Below, piece by piece: positions 25,401-36,737 of a stretch of 64,000 nucleotides of DNA. The stretch is from Cunninghamia lanceolata (taxonomy: Eukaryota > Streptophyta > Pinopsida > Cupressales > Cupressaceae), in contig BSBN01000140.1 in the NCBI GenBank assembly GCA_027924645.1, positions 8,190,501 through 8,254,500 on the forward strand, in the 5' to 3' direction. The position numbers and the translations under genes were made by a program. The notes under the pieces are model-generated. The model was not told where the DNA came from. It saw only the letters and a list, made by a program, of their open reading frames with translations, and did not search any database. The stretch's first letter is position 1; each line of letters starts with the position of its first letter.

Positions 25401-26600
25401 AATCTGAACCAGAACAACTTCATCTGGAAGAACTCATCCAGTCAGCCAGCAAGAACACCTCCATCCAGAAGAATATCTCCAATTCTGGGCTCTAACACTA
25501 ATGCGCACCAACAACACAACCTCAACATGATCCACGAACCTTCATAGGCTTGCCTGAATAGCCAAGAACATCCGCACTTCCTCTACTTACTGGAATCTCT
25601 TCTCTTCCTCATTCAAAACTTCAAGAACACAGTCTAACGCCACTATCGTACTAAAAAAGGTGCTTCCAGACCTCCAAACCACATACCAATTGAGATGACA
25701 CATCACAAGGACATCCCAAACACTCTTTCCAATCTGCAGAATAGGAAAATGCACTTTCAAATCTCACCGGACCTTTTTGTAACACTCTGTCACTCTGGAG
25801 CATCTCTTAGAACTGGTTCTACTTGATCGATCACAACTTCTTCACATCTTCATCAGACCTCTGAAATCTTAACTGGATCATCTCAAGACTCATATCTACA
25901 AACCCTTTAATCCGCATCCTCTGAATCTCAACCTATTGAGTACTTTTGCCTTCTTCTCATCACTGTTCTTCACTGTTCCTGATTGAGATTAATTTTCTCA
26001 ATATCCTCAGCACACAGCTCATCCAATCCTTCTCATCAATGCAATATGAGTATGTTGACATCAATGACAACACTGGTTATCCTCATACTTGCAACAGAGT
26101 TAACTCATATCCACATGCAGCTAGCATCTGATTCTAGGATCCAGTATTATATTGACATTCAGGTAGTTGACATACTTGATACCTATGGGATGTTGCTTAG
26201 CCGAGACTAGTCTAAAATGCTTAACGGATACATGTCTATAGATTTCAGTCATATGTGGTTGCCCTAGAAGGGGATACCTAACTAGATAAGAATCGATGCT
26301 GAGCCTTGAATGAAGCACATGATCACCGAATACAACAAAACTAACGAGATCATGTATGTGGACGTAGAACCTGGAGTTTACTCCATCAGGCCATAGACTA
26401 TCAGGATAGAAGAAATTCTGATGTATGATGTTCATCATCATGATGATGATCCTCAGGATGACAAAATAATTGCAGAATCTGATGGTAATGCTGAAAATGA
26501 AGATGAGGTAGGCCATTACAAGAATTTCGAGATGCACTTGTCTAGACAAGTAAAATGATGTAGATTACTAAAAATCCATGTTAATGACATTTTAATAGAT
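22480..26600 (+). pseudogene. gag-pro: Gag-protease region of the giant gypsy element
   Basis: One plus frame runs from about 22480, is interrupted by the solo LTR at 24802-26096, and resumes in frame afterwards. The Gag core is at 22670-23194 (DHIRTFKEAYCRARIEHQ, EEAYNWYISLGQGSV, KAFTDRFKIPMDPS). It is followed by a P/Q/N-rich region and a knuckle-like CRIHNTNAHAELDCPQF near 23820. The aspartic protease starts FVDSGASTNVMPLSICNALG at about 24673 (catalytic DSGA). After the solo LTR its C-terminal half continues as YYIDIQVVDILDTYGMLLSRD, a stretch typical of Tat/Athila-type proteases. About ten in-frame stops, nearly all TAG at expected CAG or TGG codons, inactivate it. Translation may begin at ATG 22670 or upstream. 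Confidence 0.8.
24802..26096 (-). mobile_element. Solo LTR of the Sirevirus-like copia family, inside the protease
   Basis: Bounded by TSD gagtt (24797-24801 and 26097-26101). It is 1295 bp and matches, in reverse, the LTR of the intact element at 49836: it begins TGTTAGATCTAGGGC, the reverse complement of the ...GCCCTAGATCCAACA end, and ends with ...CATACTTGCAACA. No second LTR or interior is present, so it is the product of LTR-LTR recombination. Removing it restores the protease frame (VVGE joined to LTHIHM). Confidence 0.92.
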
Positions 26601-27326
26601 GGGTGGTGCAAGTTGCATAATGAAGCACATTCTGAGAAAAGTTTTGATGCCTACGTAGATATGATGGAGCTAGAACAAGCCTGTAGTGATGTCACAGCAT
26701 CATCATCATCATCATCACCAGAGGTAAGTTCATCAAATAGTGATAATGATAGTGACACTGATTATTGTTTGTCTTCTACAGGAATAGGAGAATCTGCATG
26801 CCAAAGTGAAGGTCATGGTCTAACAGAGGAAGCTATACAACAAGATGAAGGTCACATTCAGATGACAGAAGAGATGCTGGTATGCAACTAGAGTAATGTT
26901 AAGAAAGGAAAGAAAATCACCCCAGGGAGTGATTTTTTAGTTGAATTAGATTATGAGCTATCTGATGAAGACATAGGTAGCAATCTGACTAAATTTGAAG
27001 AGTTTTTGTTAGAAGAGATTCAAAAAATGACATAACAGCAAAGGTCTCCACATGAGGTCTTGCTTGAAAACTGGTGCAGGCTACATGAGGCACCCCATTC
27101 AGAAACTACTTGCTCGTCGTGTCTGCATATTTTGGAAAGACAAACATCACCTAGTTTAGAAGATCATCCTCCTGAGGATAAAAAGAAAGAAGAGACATCA
27201 ACTTCATAGAAGGAAAGAAGGATGAAGTCTGAGAAAATTGAGCCACCAAAGATGAAGTGGATATCAAGTGGTGTGGCTGCTAGAGCTGCAAAGAAGAATG
27301 AACACTCAGATAAGACTTCAAGTGAA
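26601..27326 (+). pseudogene. Acidic linker between protease and RNase H of the gypsy polyprotein
   Basis: In frame with the protease before it and the RNase H after it. Rich in S, E and D (SSSSSSPEVSSSNSDNDSD near 26710) with a WCKLHNEAHSEKSF segment that recurs as WCRLHEAPHSETTC near 27070. This weak internal repeat includes Cys/His residues. No known domain was recognised. Confidence 0.6.
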
Positions 27327-27700
27327 GATAGGCCATGGATCCTTAGATTTGATGGATCCAAGTCAAAAGAAGGTGCTTGAGTAGGGATAGATCTAGTTAA
27401 TCCATCTGAAAAATCCTACTTGGCAGCATACAGGCTACAGTTCCCCTATACCAACAATGTAATAGAGTATGAAACTCTAATTCATGGGATACAGTTTGCC
27501 CTTAAGAAGAAAGTGAAAATTTTGCATGTCTATGGAGACTCAGAATTAGTAGTGAGACAAGTAAGAGGAATCTACTCTTGCAACTATAAAAAACTATCTA
27601 ATTACAAACACATGGTGTGGGACCTGATTGAAGATTTTGATGCATTTAATATCATCCACGTACCTAGAGAACAGAATCATAGGGCAGATGCTTTAGCCTA
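27327..27700 (+). pseudogene. Archaeal-type RNase H domain, upstream of RT
   Basis: WILRFDGSKSKEG at 27340, NNVIEYETLIHGIQFALKKK near 27455, VYGDSELVVRQVRG near 27530 and VPREQNHRADALA at the end. These supply the catalytic D-E-D-D pattern of RNase HI (FDGS, EYE, GDSE, RADALA). The sequence style is that of the additional aRNH of Tat-lineage elements, not the gypsy RNase H that follows RT. It is in the same frame as the RT at 28320. One stop (TAG) lies within the domain and another directly follows it. Confidence 0.82.
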
Positions 27701-28189
27701 GGCTACCAATACATTAGGGCCACTATCTATTTCTGGTTTAAAAAGATTTTTGGTAGAGTTGGTGTCAGTACCTTCTGTGCCTGACAATGTGACCAACCTC
27801 CAAGTATTTGATGATGATTAGCATATCCTAGATTTCATCTTGAATAAGGACATATTTGATGCTGAGATCATAGATGAGAACAATGTAGAGGATTATGTTT
27901 GGGAAGAAGAAATCTTAGAGTTGCCCAGCAATAAGATTCCAAAAGGAATGATAGACCTAGAGAGAGCATTTGACCTAGACAACTTGCTGAAATAGAAGGA
28001 TCTTCCAAAGGCTGATGGAGGACAATATTCACAAGTCAATATTGGACTAGATGATAAGAAGAAAAATGTCTTGATAGGAAAGGTTTGTACATAAGAAGAG
28101 TTAGAAGGAATCACCCAGGCTCTTAAAGATTACATCCATGTCATTGCCTGGACTTATGATGAGCTAAAAATGTATGACACATCAGTCAT

Positions 28190-29510
28190 CACTCACACCA
28201 TACCCCTCAAGCCAGATGCCGAGCCTTTTAGATAGAAGCAAAGGCCTGTCAATGCTTTACTGGAACCAATTATTTTTGAGGAGGTTAAGAAACTGTTAAA
28301 TGCCAGGATCATATTTCCTGTGAGGCATTCCACCTGGGTAGCAAATCTGGTCCCAGTGAGGAAGAAAAATGGAGACATCAGACTATGTGTGGACTTCAAG
28401 AACTTGAACAAAGCATCTAAGAAGGATAATTATCCTTTGCCTTCCTTGGATGAGGTCCTACAAATTATGAATGGTGATAAAATGATGTCATTTCTGGATG
28501 GTTTCTTAGGCTATAACCAGGTAATTTTAGACAAGATAGACAGACTAAAAACTGCCTTCACCACAAAGTGGGGGATATTCACCTACAGGCGCATGCCGTT
28601 TGGGTTGATAAATGCTGGAGCAACATTCCAACGAGCAATGGACATAGCCTTCAGAGGCTTAATAAGGAAAATGTATAGTCATATACATGGATGACTTAAT
28701 AGTATTATCTAAAGATAGAGAAAACCATGTAGAAGATCTCAGAAATGTGCTTAAAAAATGTGAAGAATATGGGATATCCCTAAACCCCAAGAAATGCATA
28801 TTTGGGGTGACAACAGGAAAATTACTAGGCTAACTGATAATTGAAGATGGGATTATCATTGATGCTGACAGGGTGGAGTCCATTATGAAAATACAGCTTC
28901 CTGGAAGTAAAAAGGAGCTCAAATCTTACTTTGGTAAGATTAATTTTGTTAGGAAATTCATCACTGGCTTTGTAGAAATTGTCAGACCTTTAAATTCCAT
29001 GCTTAAGGACGCAAAAATTGAGTGGACACCAGAGGCTAGAGTAGCTTTTGAAGACATCAAAAAGGCTATATCAGATGCTCCAGTCCTTATTAGTCTAGAC
29101 TACACCAAGGACTTTTACATTTATTCATTTGCTTCAGAGCATACCTCTACAGCAGTGCTGACACAGAGAAATGAAGAAAAGAAAGAAAAACCCATAGCCT
29201 TCATGAGTTGCCTTTTCAAAGATGTAGAACTGAGATATATGGATGTTGAAAGGTAGGCACTTGCTTTGGTCAGAGTAGTGAAGAAGTTCAGGCACTATAT
29301 ACTGAGAAGTAAAATAATTGTTGTAGTACCTGATGTAGCAGTGAAGATGCTCTTAATGTAGAGCGAGCCAGGTGAAAAAAGGGCTAAGTGGATCACTGTC
29401 CTACAAGAATATGACATAGACATTACACCTATGAAGCTAGTAAGAGGACATGCTTTAAGTCAAATGATATCAGAGATTGACCCCAATATCACGAGTTAGT
29501 AGTATGTTAT
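28190..29510 (+). pseudogene. pol: Reverse transcriptase and gypsy-type RNase H
   Basis: RT begins near 28190 (ITHTIPLKPDAEPF), with NLVPVRKKNGDIRLCVDFKN, RRMPFGLINAGATFQRAMD and the YMDD active site at 28684-28695. A frameshift falls just before YMDD, where the downstream frame takes over. The thumb (FGKINFVRKFITGF) and tether lead to the second RNase H (29100-29500: FYIYSFASEHTSTAVL, PIAFMSCLF, then VRGHALSQMISEI). In the second domain the usual DAS motif reads SFASE and the terminal ADALSR is replaced by GHALSQM. This fits reports that the original RNase H degenerates in elements that carry a second one. Internal TAG and TAA stops are present. Confidence 0.85.
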
Positions 29511-29639
29511 TAATGCTAAGAACAATGGAGAATGGTACTCAGACATCAGGCACATCCTGATTACTGGAAGATGTCCTCCAAAACTACAAGCCTCACAAAG
29601 GAGAGCTCTAAAAATAAGGTCACAGAAGTATATGATGAA

Positions 29640-30779
29640 AGGAGGAATCCTTTTCAAGAAAAATTATGAAGGGATATACCTAAGATGCCTTGAGAGGCCA
29701 GAAGCAGACAAAGTGCTCTTAGAGTTACATGACAAGTTTGGAACAGCACATGGGTAATCCTTGGCCACTACTCACACTATCCTCAGGGCAGGATACTACT
29801 GGCCCACCATTTTCAAAGATACTGTTGAACATAGTAAATGCTGCAATGTATGTCAAGTTGCTACTAACAGAGAGAGATATACTGTTTAACCTTTCCAGCC
29901 AGTGATCAAGATGCGCCCATTTACACAATGGGGCATGGACTTCATAAGACCAATTAATCCTCCATCATCTTCAGGCCATAAGTACGTTTTAACAATTACT
30001 GACTACTATACTAGGTGGACCAAAGCTGTCAGCAGCAAGACTTGCAATGTTGAAGATGTCATTAGATTTCTGGAAAGTAATAGTCACCAAGTATGGAGTT
30101 CCATATGCTCTGGTATGTGACAATGGCTCTGCTTTTGGTTCAATGAAAATGTCAAGATGGGCTTTTGATTATGGGATTATACTGAAGTTCTCCTCTTAAC
30201 TATTATCCCCAAGGGAATGGATTAGTAGAATCCACCAATAAAAATTTGTTGAATATCATAAAAAAATTAATAGAAAAGAACCCTAGGGAGTGGAACACCC
30301 TTCTGAAATATGCCTTATGGGTAGACAGAACAAGGAACAAGGCTGCATTAGGAAACTCACCTTATCACTTAGTATATGGGGTGGATCTCATCCTCCCTAT
30401 TAACCTAAAGATTCCTACACTGCAATTTGCACGAGAGTATCTTGGCATAGACAATAAACAAGAAGTTAGGTTGCTTCAGTTGATGCACCTAGAAGAGAAA
30501 AGAAGTCAGGCAATTGATCAATTTGCCAAACATTAGGTTGTTGTCAAATGCTAATTTGACAAAAGAGATAGGGTTAAAGCCTTCAGGATCTCAGATTTAG
30601 TCCTAATGTGGGACAAAACACATGAGAGGAAGGGAGACCATGGTAAGTTTGATAAATTCTGGATAGGTCCCTTCCAAATTTCTGAAATATTAAGAGACAA
30701 CACTTACAAGCTTAAGAACATGACAGGTGAGGATGTTCCATTACCAATTAATGGACAATTCCTCAAACATTATTTCTAA
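29640..30779 (+). pseudogene. int: Integrase of the giant gypsy element
   Basis: An N-terminal zinc-binding region (LHDKFGTAHG, then HSKCCNVCQVATNRE at about 29830) precedes the core. The core reads QWGMDFIRPINPPSSSGHKY and DYYTRWTKAV (29930-30030), then VCDNGSAFGS (30114) and PQGNGLVESTNK (30210). These give the D-D-E catalytic pattern across two frameshifts. The C-terminal region (VLMWDKTHERKG, KFWIGPFQISEI) ends at TAA 30777-30779 after FLKHYF. No chromodomain is present, in keeping with a non-chromovirus lineage. Confidence 0.85.
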
Positions 30780-31630
30780 GCCTAAGTGGCTTCATGACAA
30801 TCATGTGTATCATAGTGTATATTTGTATAGTTGTTTGTATAGTTTTGTTTTGGTTTTTGTTTTGTTTGCTGGTTGAGTTTTGTTTTGGTTAGTCAAGGTG
30901 ATACAACTCATCACCCTAGAAAATAACTAAATCGTTAGGATTCAAGTGATGAGAACAAATTTATATATAGGTTATGACTCATTCTAAGAAATACTTATGA
31001 TCAAGTCTATGATATCTTTTCATCAGGGTGCCTTTTCTTGATCCAAGTGATTCTTTCACAATGACTCACCTAACAGCCTTGGGTTTGTTGAACACACAAG
31101 TATAGGTGTTAAGTGAAAAATCTAAAGGGACTCCCTTTCTACCAATACAATCTCCAACCTAAAGTAGCAAGTGACCATACCTTGTACAATGAGCTTACAT
31201 GATGATATCAGATATACAGAATATAAAGTATTGAAAATCAGAAAAGAAATAAAATTAGGCTATCTAAGTAACTCTACCGGGGCTATGGACGTCTGCTAGC
31301 AATAGGGCTCTACTTAGGGGGATTGTATAGATAACCTTGCCGAGGCTATAGATGTCTGTTGGCAGCAAGGCTCTATCCAGGTTGGCTATGAGGGATGATC
31401 CCAAACTATGTAGCTTAACATCAATTACTCATGTTTTCAACTTGCTTTCAAGATGAGGATAATTAATCATTTGCACCCACCTGATCCTTTGTTAGCATTG
31501 TTGCCATGAAGAAAACTTTATCATTCAGAAAGATTAGGATGCTTATACTTAGAAAGAGATAGAATACTATATATGAATGTGTTCACCTCACTTGAATCAT
31601 TGGAATTTGTTGTTTTCTTTGGTGGCAAGT
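30780..31630 (+). other. 3' untranslated stretch before the 3' LTR
   Basis: No ORF. It includes a T/G-rich tract (30800-30890) and an imperfect tandem duplication of about 60 bp at 31262-31385 (each unit contains CGAGGCTAT or CGGGGCTAT and GGCTCTA). A short purine-rich run (AGAAAGAGATAGAA, 31550-31563) lies 70 bp upstream of the LTR. The bases directly before the LTR (GGTGGCAAGT) make a poor polypurine tract, so this site is uncertain. Confidence 0.5.
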
Positions 31631-31924
31631 TGTTGTGTAGTTACACAACAAGCCCCATTTTGACTTGACAAAACAGGGACCCAACTTTTTGCTTGGCTTG
31701 TATTTTTCTGCTTCTTGGCGGTCTGGTAAAAGTAAGTCATGCAGGTGACCCTACATAAGGAAGTTGGGTAAGGCATCATGATGAGGTTAGTTTTTCAAAG
31801 TTAATATTTCATGTCAATAACCTCATGGTTGGAAAGAGTAAAAAATTTCATGCAGGTTTACCTTTTGGATCACCCTGATATTCCTTAGGGAGTGAAAGTT
31901 ATGGTGAGTCAAAGTCCTGGTCAA

Positions 31925-32505
31925 ACATGATATTTCAGGGGAAGGATCATATTCTTAACATCAGTCATCTTAAGTAAGATCACCCCGATCCCATTTGATC
32001 ACCCCGATCTAATTTTATCACCTGATAGTCATGTGGTCCAGAGCTCCAGACATCAATTTTATGTGGTAGTGACATTTACCCGTCGAACAACTTCATATAT
32101 TTTGTGGGGGTCATATTCTGAAGATCACCTCGATATTTAGAATATCACCTGATCTTTCAAATATCACCCTATCACAAAATATCACCCTAGAGCTAATATG
32201 TGGATGATGTCATCCAATCTTGATGAACAAAGAGAATCACCCTAACGATGACATCATCATCTTTTTTACCTCGCAGAGGTATATTTCCAATGATCACCCT
32301 TTTTACACAATATGACGGTGACGTCATCCCGATCTTTCGAAAGGGGGGTCACTTTATTTTGAGGGGTCATGTTCTGAATATCACCTGATCTTAAAAAACA
32401 TGACATGATGTACTAAATATCACTCGATATTCTCTACATCACCTGATATTACACCGAGGGGGTGATATTCCAAATATCACCCGATCTTCAGAAGATCACC
32501 CCCTC
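31925..32505 (+). repeat. ATCACCCGAT-type short-motif array (3' LTR copy)
   Basis: Counterpart of the array at 15350-15990, shorter by about one 40-bp unit and with scattered substitutions. GATCACCCC and ATATCACC(C/T)GAT cores are retained. Confidence 0.72.
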
Positions 32506-32910
32506 CTCTTGCCACGTAACATTTAATTGCCATAAATGCAGTAGGTGGATTCCTGTCGATTGCAAATATGATGCACACACCTGGTAACATCCATGGATTC
32601 CTTGCAGAAGATCAATGGTTTTGATCAGTTTAATCATGTTTGCCCTAAATTTGCTCTAGGAATGAGTTTAAAAGTGAATTTCCAAGGTCATTTTGCACTT
32701 ACCTTATGAAGAAACGAGAATTTACAAAGCTGACATTCAAACCCTCATACGAGCTACCTGCAGACGATAACAGCTTGCAGCAGAACAAAACACGTGATCA
32801 TCACCGGTATCTAAGCCCCTTTTCTATAATCACTAGCTTAATTCAGGAGATAAGCGTTATTAGGTAAGTAATTTAAAAACCCTCCTGTTGTCATTTTCTG
32901 CATGTCCAGG

Positions 32911-33061
32911 TAGTATACTTTTTATGTGGTTTGAAGCTTTAATTATGCATATCATGATGAAATGGTGGTTAGCAAGTATAATATGCATGATGCCTTAAAA
33001 AGTAAACTATTGTATATGCGTACATGTGGATATTGTTGTAAGACCAGTCATGTTCCTTGCA
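32911..33061 (+). promoter_or_regulatory. Possible small intron directly before the LTR ORF
   Basis: CATGTCCAG followed by GTAGTATAC (donor-like) at the left end and TTCCTTGCAG (acceptor-like) at the right end, eight bases before ATG 33069. The 5' LTR has the equivalent with CTAG/GTAGTATAC and CCTTGTAG. Splicing is inferred from sequence alone. Confidence 0.35.
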
Positions 33062-34230
33062 GGGATCCATGGCAGACGTCAAGAGAAACAAGTCTGAGGC
33101 TGAATTCCTTAAGCCTATGTTTTCTCAACCAGAGGGAGTGCAATTTAAGTATGGTGTCATTGGGGATACACACCAGGGAAACATAGATTTAGTAAAATGG
33201 TCGTCTAAGATGCACAATGATAAGGAAAGTACCTTATTGGATGTCATTTTTGTATTAGGAATGTGGTATGTGACTGGATTTCCATATTCCAAAGAAGCTC
33301 CAAAGTTAGTAATTGAATGTGCCAAAAACTACAACCCACAGACAAGGAAAGTGGAAAAACATGGCAGGGTTTATGCAGATTTGTCTATCAAAGGAATTGC
33401 AACTACTTTCAATCTACCACTTGGAAAGAAAGTAGTCAGTATGGATCTAAAGAAACTGGAAACTGAATATGAAAATAACGAGAAGAATGTGAGAAAGAGG
33501 ATATATTAGTGGAGATCAAAGAATAGTCCTTACACTGCCTCTGCCAAACTACCAGTGCACTTGTACAAGTTTGACTTTGATGATGAATATCAATATATGA
33601 TTGCCCTGCTCAGCAGGATGACAGGCCAGCCTACTACTAGAAGTTTCAAAGATTAGATGTATGGGGTTATCATAATGTGCATTTATATAGATAACAAGCC
33701 ATTATTGGCTAAGATCATCAGTCATGCCCTAGATGAACAACTAATGAACCTAGGGGGCCTGGAGTGTTCATTTTAAATGACTTCATATATTGTATATTTA
33801 CATGCCTACAAGGGTACATTTGATGCACTTATTACAATCAGCAAGATTGGTGGTACTTTAAATGATGCCCATATATGTGATCATTATCCTCAGTTACAGA
33901 GAGCAAGTTACCTCCCTGATTACAAATTAGTGAATGATGCATTTTCTATGCATCTGGTCAGAACAATGGAAGAAGATAGAACCAAAAGACTGAGCATGGA
34001 GGCTCAGGAAGTTGTATACATGCATGGTGTCTGGTTCATACAGTTTGCCATATTCTCTTACATGAGAATAGAAGGCTTTGAAGGCCAGCCATTGATGCTA
34101 CCCAGGTACCCTACTGATGGGGTAGTCCTGATGGAATTCTTAAGACAGGTATCAACTATACTGGATGCATATAAAGGAAATAATAAAATTCCTCTAGTTT
34201 TGTTTCCAATAACTATAGGGTGGTACATAT

Positions 34231-35460
34231 TGTTACACTTAGGGCATATAACTGAGAGGGGGGGTGAATCAGTTGTGTAAAACTTTCACACTTAAATGTT
34301 CTTAGTGATTAGCAGTATATCATTCATGAAACATAATGCAATTAAATCAAAAGCAGAAACTCATCAACACATAAGACACCAAGATTTTGACGTGGAAAAC
34401 CCGGTTAAGGGAAAAACCACGAGGTGATTAATCCAAGATTGTATTCTCTATTAGAAGAATAGAAAGAACAAATGGCACATGCCAATTAGTGCTCACTACC
34501 CGAGCACACTGCTCACAAGAGGCTCACTGCCTACAAGAGACACATTATCTACAAAGAACCAAGTATCACCTACTTGAATTGGAAAGTAACATCTTCACCA
34601 TGCTTGAATCAATTCCATTTAAGCCCAATACTTCTGCTCTGCCTTTCGCTCTTCTTCTTTCTACCACACTCTGATCTCCACAAGGACACTTTCCAAATGA
34701 CTTCACAATCCCTTATTTATACAAGACATCAACTTCGAAATGATCATCTAAGTCGGCAAACATCCACAATAACATCCGTAAGATGTATAACTCATCCGAT
34801 CAGCCTGTTTTAAGGAGAACACCATTATCTAGAAGTTGTTCTTCAAAAGTGAACTCCAACTTCAATGCGGACCACCAACATGAATTGGACATGATCCAAA
34901 GACCACCACAAGCTTGCCTAAAACACCAAGAACATCCATACTTCATCTGCTTACTTAAAACCATCTCTCCTTCATCTGGAACCTCAAGAACACAGTCTGT
35001 CACTACTGTCACAAAGGAATACATGCTTCTGGACCTTCAAACCATGAACCAATCTAGATAACACTCCATAGAGACCTTCTTAACACTCCCTCAAATCCGC
35101 AGAATAGGAGAGTGTATTTCTGGATCTCACCAGACCTGTCTATATCACTCTGTCACCACTGAGCACCTACCATAACTAGTTTTACTTGAACTACCATAAC
35201 TTCTTCAGATTGTCATACGGACCTCTGAAATCTTTACTGAACTATCTTAAGACACATATCTACAAACCCTTTAATCTGCATCCTTTGATCCTCATCTTAT
35301 CTTTGAGTTTCGGCTTACTGTCATCATTGTTCTTCACTATTCCTGATTGAGACTAATTTTCTCAATATCCTCAGCTCACATCTCATCCAATCCTTATCAT
35401 TAATGCAACAAGAGTATGTTGACATCAATGACAACACCGGTTAGGCCCATACTTGCAACA
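34231..35460 (-). repeat. 3' LTR of the decayed copia element (1230 bp)
   Basis: Collinear with 44340-45525. The 44-bp length difference is mostly one deletion in the other copy within the GCTCACTGCC/GAGCACACTG stretch. The reverse of its TATAAATA box is at 34714-34721. Confidence 0.92.
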
Positions 35461-35784
35461 ATCTCCCCCTTTGTCATTGATGGCAACATATGATGTGAAA
35501 AAACCATCAAGACAAGAACTTCTCCTTACTATCACAACTCCCCCTATCAGTAACAACCATTCACATGTCTTCTCTTCTTTTACTACTCCCTCTTTGATCA
35601 TCATCCACTTGTTTTTCACATGTCTTCTCTCCCCCTTTGATATCAATGGCAAAGGGCACATACTTGCAATTCCATCACTTTAGAATCATACCTGCTGCTC
35701 CCCCTGAGTAGCAGCTCCCCAACATCAATCTAGATCACAAGATGTGACTGTGATACCCACCAGACTAATGCACATTAGTGCACC
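35461..35784 (-). other. Polypurine tract and 3' leader of the decayed copia element
   Basis: Directly inside the 3' LTR the minus strand ends ACAAAGGGGGAGAT (35461-35474). Two further GGGGGAGA-type tracts lie upstream in this 324-bp stretch (near 35632 and 35700). Repeated tracts of this kind are characteristic of Sireviruses. Confidence 0.82.
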
Positions 35785-36737
35785 TTAGTTCACCACCAGA
35801 GGGGTGATAACCCCTAACTTCTCCCTGAGATACTCGAAAGAGTCCTTAGGTAGAGGTTTAGTAAAGATGTCTGCAATCTGATCCTTTGAAGGCACAAACT
35901 CCAATCTGACTTCATTCTTATTCACATGCTCTCTCAGAAATTGAAACTTGATAGATATATGCTTAGTCTTTTAATGCAACACTGGATTCTTGGATATACT
36001 TATTGCACTTGAATTATCACAGAAGATTGTGATAGGCTCCTCATACTCCACTCTTATGTCTCTTAGCATCTGCTTCATCCACAAAACTTGAGTGCAACTG
36101 CCTACTACTGCAATATATTCTACTTTAGTTGTGGACAGAGATATTGCCTCTTATTTCTTTCTTAGCCAAGAAACCAATCTCTTCCCCAAAAGGAATGCTC
36201 CACCAGTGGTACTCTTCTGGTCATCCACATCTCTTGCCCAATTAGCATCTATATATGCATGAAGAGAGAAATCGTGATCTCTAGGATACCATAGACCATA
36301 CTCAACTATCCCTTTTAGATATCTAAAAATCCTCTTGATTGCCATGACATGAGATTCCCTATGATCAGCTTGGAATCTAGCAACAAGACTAACAACTTGC
36401 ATAATGTCTGGTCTAGTTTGGGTGAGATACAACAGCCCTCCAATCATTGACCTATACTTTGTCTGATCAACCTTAGGAGAATCATCATCTTTGCTCAGTT
36501 TACATCCGGTTGCCATGGGAGTGTTCATTGGTTTTGATTCTTCCATCCCAAATTTTTTCAACAATTCTTTCACATATTTGGTCTGAGAAATAAAGATTCC
36601 TTTCTTTGTTTGAGTGATTTGTAGTCCCAAAAAGAAATCCATTTCCCCAAGCATGGACATCTCAAACTCACTTTTCATTTGATTTGCAAAAGTTTTACAC
36701 ATACTATCTCTTCCTCCAAAAATGATATCATCCACAC

